Part shown: positions 13,406-16,612 of the stretch, piece after piece
Layout: each line of letters opens with the position of its first letter
Position numbering within the stretch: the first letter of the stretch is position 1
Origin: Clostridia bacterium
GTDB taxonomy: Bacteria; Bacillota_A; Clostridia; Oscillospirales; CAG-382
Length of the DNA: 16,612 nt
NCBI GenBank assembly: GCA_017517985.1
Contig: JAFWWX010000311.1
Location: 1 to 16,612, forward strand
Direction of reading: 5' to 3'
Program-made: the position numbers and the translations under genes
The notes under the pieces: generated by a model
Databases searched by the model: none
Seen by the model: the letters and a program-made list of their open reading frames with translations, nothing else
Told to the model about the DNA's origin: nothing

Positions 13406-14704
13406 ATGACAAGAATTAATATAGCTGACGGTATAAATCTTTCAATTATTCAGTCAGATAAATTCAAGACAAATCACATTAAGATAAATTTTACACTTCC
13501 CCTTTGCAAAAAAACAACTCCCCTTGCATCTTTGCTCCCGTCTGTTTTAAGACGAGGATGTGAAAAATATCCCTCTCTTATACAGTTAAACCGCAGACTT
13601 GAGTATCTTTATTCTACAGGACTTGGCGGTGCAAGCGGAAAATGCGGTGAAAATGAAACTGTTACCTTTGATGCAAGCTTTCTGAGAAATGAATTTATTC
13701 CCGACGGTACAGACCTTCTTTCTCTGGTATGCGATATGATGGCAGATTTCATCTTTGCACCATATCTTGTCAACGGCAAATTCTGCAAGGAATATGTTGA
13801 AAGTGAAAAAATAAATCTTATCGACAGAATAAATGCTGAAATCAATAATAAGGGAGCTTATGCCATAAAACGTCTTTTTGATATTATGTGCGAAGATAAG
13901 GCCTACTCTGTTTCCCATCTCGGTACTGTTGAAAGTGTATCCGCAATTAACACAAAGGCTCTTACCGATTTTTATTTTGGGGATTTCGCAAAGGCTCCTG
14001 TTGAAATATTCTTTGTGGGTGTCTGCAACGAAAAGGAACTTACCGATAAAATTCGTGAAAGATTCTCGCCTTTTGCTAGAAAATCAACGGAATATGCAAA
14101 GGATATGGTAAAACAAACTGTCTCAAGGCTAAGGAGAGTTGTTGAAGAGATGCCGGTAAATCAGGGAAAACTGACAATGGGCTTTAGAACAGGTGCTTGC
14201 ACTGCACTGAACAATAACGAAAACTTTTTAGTATTTAACGAAATTTTCGGTTCTTCTCCTACAAGCAAACTTTTTGAAAATGTCCGTGAAAAGCTCAGTC
14301 TTTGCTACTACTGCTCCTCTAGATACGTTGCAACTAAGGGAATTATGTATATTGCAAGCGGTGTTAAGGTTGGCGATGAAACAGCGGCAGAGGAAGAAAT
14401 TCTCCGCCAGCTTGATTCAATGAAGGCCGGTGACTTTTCGGAAAATGACATTGCAGTTGCAAAGATGTCCCTTGAAAACAGCTATATGAGTTGCTATGAC
14501 AATGCTGACAGACTTGCATCGTGGTATCTTACAAGAATAATTTCCGGTGCGGAAAATGCAAGCATTGAAAATGTTATAAATAAAATCAAGAATGTAACAA
14601 AAGAAAACATTATTGCCATTGCAAATACTGTTATTCCCGACACCGTATATTTTCTCAAGGGAACAAACCTTGATACTGTAGACGGTAATGAGGCTGATGA
14701 ATAA
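13406..14704 (+). CDS. yfmF: M16-family protein YfmF, EF-P 5-aminopentanol modification-associated (no zinc motif)
   Basis: This 432-residue protein has the fold of M16 (pitrilysin-type) peptidases, shown by SLLPSVLRRGCEKYPSLIQLNRRLEYLYSTG near the N-terminus and FNEIFGSSPTSKLFENVREKLSLCYY in the C-terminal half. No HxxEH zinc motif is present, so it is the non-catalytic partner, as in Bacillus YmfF. The family is associated with 5-aminopentanol modification of elongation factor P; the biochemical step is not established. I chose the ATG at 13406, which has AGAAAGG about 11 nt upstream and starts with MTRINIADGINLS, aligning with the family start. A frame-matched TTG at 13364 would add 14 residues but lacks a ribosome site. 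It is the first gene of an operon, 17 nt before yfmH. In other M16 pairs the inactive and active subunits form heterodimers. Confidence 0.9.
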   Translation: MTRINIADGINLSIIQSDKFKTNHIKINFTLPLCKKTTPLASLLPSVLRRGCEKYPSLIQLNRRLEYLYSTGLGGASGKCGENETVTFDASFLRNEFIPDGTDLLSLVCDMMADFIFAPYLVNGKFCKEYVESEKINLIDRINAEINNKGAYAIKRLFDIMCEDKAYSVSHLGTVESVSAINTKALTDFYFGDFAKAPVEIFFVGVCNEKELTDKIRERFSPFARKSTEYAKDMVKQTVSRLRRVVEEMPVNQGKLTMGFRTGACTALNNNENFLVFNEIFGSSPTSKLFENVREKLSLCYYCSSRYVATKGIMYIASGVKVGDETAAEEEILRQLDSMKAGDFSENDIAVAKMSLENSYMSCYDNADRLASWYLTRIISGAENASIENVINKIKNVTKENIIAIANTVIPDTVYFLKGTNLDTVDGNEADE

Positions 14705-14721
14705 TAAAGGGAGGGTAATGT

Positions 14722-15999
14722 ATGAGCTTTGAAATATTTGAAAACAAACAAATAGATGAAAAATATTATTATAAGAAACACAAAAGCGGACTTGATGTTT
14801 ATGTCATTCCCAAAAATCACGGAACGAGCTACGCCGTATTCGGAACAAAATTCGGCTCAATAGACAATCATTTCCGCTTAAACGGTGAGGAAATAACCGT
14901 ACCCGACGGTATTGCACACTTTCTTGAACACAAAATGTTTGAAAATGAAGATGGCGTTGATACCTTTAAAAAGTATGCAAAATACGGGGCAAGCGCAAAT
15001 GCTTACACAAGCTCTGATATAACTGTATATCTTTTCTCCGCAACAGCAAATATGACGGAAAATCTTGAAATTCTGCTGGACTTTGTTTCCCACCCCTATT
15101 TCACCAAGGAAACTGTTGACAAGGAACAGGGAATCATCGGTCAGGAAATCAGAATGTACGATGACAACCCCAACTGGAGACTATACTTCAATATGCTCCG
15201 CGCAATGTACAAGAATCACCCTGTGAACATTGACACGGCAGGCACAGTCGAAACCATAGCAGAAATCACTGCAGAAACACTTCACAAGACCTATGCCACC
15301 TTCTATAATCTTCACAACATGGCACTTTGCGTGTGCGGCAATATAAACCCGGAGGACATTGATAAGGTTTGTGACAAGATTCTGAAAGAAGCACCCAAGC
15401 TTTCCGTTGACAGAATATACCCTGATGAGCCAAAGGAAGTAAATCTTCCCGAAATCTGCGAAAAAATGCAGGTTTCAATGCCGATGTTCTCGGTAGGCAT
15501 TAAAGACCCTGTTCAGTATGAAAGTGGCAAGGCTCTCGCTAAAAAAAGTGCCGAAATGAGCATACTTCTTCGCATAATCTTCGGCAGGGCAAGCGATTTT
15601 TATTCCCGACTTTACGAGAGTGGTCTTATCAACAGTTCTTTTTCAGCAGCATTTGATGCACATTCTGCATTCTCATATACTGAAATTTCAGGTCTTGCAA
15701 AGGACCCTGACATAGTTTATGAGGAAATAAAAAAAGAAATTGAAAGATACAGAGAAAAAGGAATAAATGCAGAGGAGTTTGAACGTGCAAAGCGTGCACT
15801 ATATGCAGGCAGTGTCCGTACCTTTGATAGCACAGACGATATTGCAAACTCTTTCCTTGCATATCTTTTCTGCGGTTGCAATCTTCTTTCGGAAGCAAGC
15901 GTTATTGCAGATGTAACTCTCGAGGATGTAAACACAAGATTAAAACACGCATTCCCTGATTCTGCGTTTGCAATTTCAAAAATCCTTCCCCTTGACTAA
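14722..15999 (+). CDS. yfmH: M16-family peptidase-like YfmH, EF-P 5-aminopentanol modification-associated
   Basis: This 425-residue M16-family protein has a complete zinc site: H66, E69 and H70 in GIAHFLEHKMFE form HxxEH, and E142 in IIGQEIRMYDDNP lies 76 residues after H66, the usual spacing for the third ligand. The C-terminal domain contains IIFGRASDFYSRLYESGLI, the conserved substrate-cavity segment of M16. It is expected to be cytoplasmic since there is no signal peptide. In Bacillus the paralogous pair YmfF/YmfH is linked to EF-P modification; whether it cleaves a peptide in that process is not known to me. The ATG has GGGAGGG 6 nt upstream and lies 17 nt after yfmF, so the two are co-translated. 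lgt follows after 23 nt. Confidence 0.93.
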   Translation: MSFEIFENKQIDEKYYYKKHKSGLDVYVIPKNHGTSYAVFGTKFGSIDNHFRLNGEEITVPDGIAHFLEHKMFENEDGVDTFKKYAKYGASANAYTSSDITVYLFSATANMTENLEILLDFVSHPYFTKETVDKEQGIIGQEIRMYDDNPNWRLYFNMLRAMYKNHPVNIDTAGTVETIAEITAETLHKTYATFYNLHNMALCVCGNINPEDIDKVCDKILKEAPKLSVDRIYPDEPKEVNLPEICEKMQVSMPMFSVGIKDPVQYESGKALAKKSAEMSILLRIIFGRASDFYSRLYESGLINSSFSAAFDAHSAFSYTEISGLAKDPDIVYEEIKKEIERYREKGINAEEFERAKRALYAGSVRTFDSTDDIANSFLAYLFCGCNLLSEASVIADVTLEDVNTRLKHAFPDSAFAISKILPLD

Positions 16000-16022
16000 T
16001 ATTTTAAGGACGGTTTAAGATT

Positions 16023-16612
16023 ATGACACAAGTTTCATTTCCCGGGCTTTTCGGGGATAAGGTATTTAGTATTAACCCGGTCGCTTTCTCGGTACTGGGT
16101 CGGGAAATACGCTGGTACGGTATTATTATATGTGTAGGTATTATTCTGACGGTGTTGAACACTATCAGATGCGCAAAAAAAGAAGGCATTTCAACGGATG
16201 ATGTTCTTGACTATGCAATATGGGCTGTTCCTTTCGGAATTATCGGTGCAAGAGCCTACTATGTTCTCACCTCACTTTCGGAATACGACAGCTTCTCTGA
16301 GGCTATCGCTATCTGGAATGGCGGTATTGCAATTTACGGTGCTGTTATAGCCGGAGCGATAACAGTATTCATTGTTTCAAAAGTTAAAAAAATAAAGTTT
16401 ACCAAGATGGCGGATTCCATCGGCGCATCAATTTTTATCGGACAATTCCTTGGCAGATGGGGAAATTTCTGCAACGGCGAGGCATTTGGTACGCTGGGGG
16501 AAATTGATTTTCTTGGGAACGTGATAAAAACTCCGAATCTTGAAAACAATTATTTTCTCAGAATGTCGGTAAGCTCCGAATCCACCTTCGGAATAACTGT
16601 TCTTGCTCACCC
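16023..16612 (+). CDS. lgt: Prolipoprotein diacylglyceryl transferase, N-terminal part (cut by right edge)
   Basis: The frame starts at ATG 16023 and is open to the window end, giving 196 full codons of a usual 250-300. Lgt transfers diacylglycerol from phosphatidylglycerol to the lipobox cysteine of prolipoproteins in the cytoplasmic membrane, the first step of lipoprotein maturation. Signatures are IRWYGIIICVGI, GARAYYV (75-81), IWNGGIAIYGAVIAG (97-111) and the Lgt motif GRWGNFCNGEAFG (144-156), with R144, N148, N151 and E153 in their conserved places. The last residues LAHP match the HPTFLYE region. At least three membrane helices are visible. A TAAGGA site lies about 12 nt upstream of the ATG, a slightly long spacing. 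It is the third gene of the yfmF-yfmH operon. Confidence 0.96.
   Translation, partial: MTQVSFPGLFGDKVFSINPVAFSVLGREIRWYGIIICVGIILTVLNTIRCAKKEGISTDDVLDYAIWAVPFGIIGARAYYVLTSLSEYDSFSEAIAIWNGGIAIYGAVIAGAITVFIVSKVKKIKFTKMADSIGASIFIGQFLGRWGNFCNGEAFGTLGEIDFLGNVIKTPNLENNYFLRMSVSSESTFGITVLAH

Noticed and set aside
1..16612. CRISPR arrays, insertion sequences or transposase remnants
   Set aside because: I saw no regularly spaced repeats and no transposase or recombinase motif in any plausible reading frame.

Overview
The window looks like chromosomal DNA of a low-GC Gram-positive anaerobe of the class Clostridia, most likely an Oscillospiraceae/Ruminococcaceae relative. The reasons are the AT-rich composition, strong AAGGAGG-type ribosome binding sites, near-consensus sigma-A promoters, a lipoprotein-type solute-binding protein, a DUF2344 (radical-SAM-linked) protein and a YfmF/YfmH-lgt cluster. 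This placement is an inference from gene content, not from a marker gene. There is no integrase, transposase, plasmid replication gene or CRISPR array.

Layout, left to right. (1) 1-1322, minus strand: the N-terminal part of a membrane-anchored DHHW/AlgX-like protein, cut by the window edge, preceded in its operon by a DUF2344 protein. (2) 1493-3067, plus strand: nicotinate phosphoribosyltransferase (pncB) with its own consensus promoter and a 15-bp terminator hairpin. (3) 3189-5125: a small accessory module made of a 50-residue cysteine-rich protein, a 134-residue membrane protein and a 317-residue TPR/coiled-coil protein on the minus strand, with a divergent XRE repressor on the plus strand. 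A perfect TTGACA-N17-TATAAT promoter that overlaps an inverted-repeat operator sits between the two arms. (4) 5262-5447, minus strand: tRNA-Leu(UAG) with encoded CCA, a strong promoter and a terminator hairpin that directly abuts the CCA. (5) 5505-9298, minus strand: a small unknown protein, then a polar amino-acid ABC importer. Read in the direction of transcription, the importer runs binding lipoprotein, intercistronic terminator, permease, ATPase. The permease carries a large extra extracytoplasmic N-terminal region. (6) 9431-13252, plus strand: a 1273-residue cyclic beta-1,2-glucan synthase-like protein that has the GT84 glycosyltransferase and the glycoamylase/cyclisation-type domain but ends where the GH94 phosphorylase domain normally begins. 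(7) 13326-16612, plus strand: an operon of yfmF (inactive M16 homologue), yfmH (M16 homologue with an intact HxxEH) and the start of lgt, cut by the right edge.

How the genes work together. The ABC operon is a complete importer: lipoprotein capture, a permease assumed to be a homodimer, and an ATPase. Its terminator after the binding-protein gene should give more binding protein than permease. YfmF/YfmH are associated with the 5-aminopentanol modification of EF-P in Bacillus, and Lgt attaches the lipid to lipoproteins such as the binding protein in this window. The XRE module is the part least explained by known systems. The other points most worth attention are the permease fusion and the GH94-less glucan synthase.
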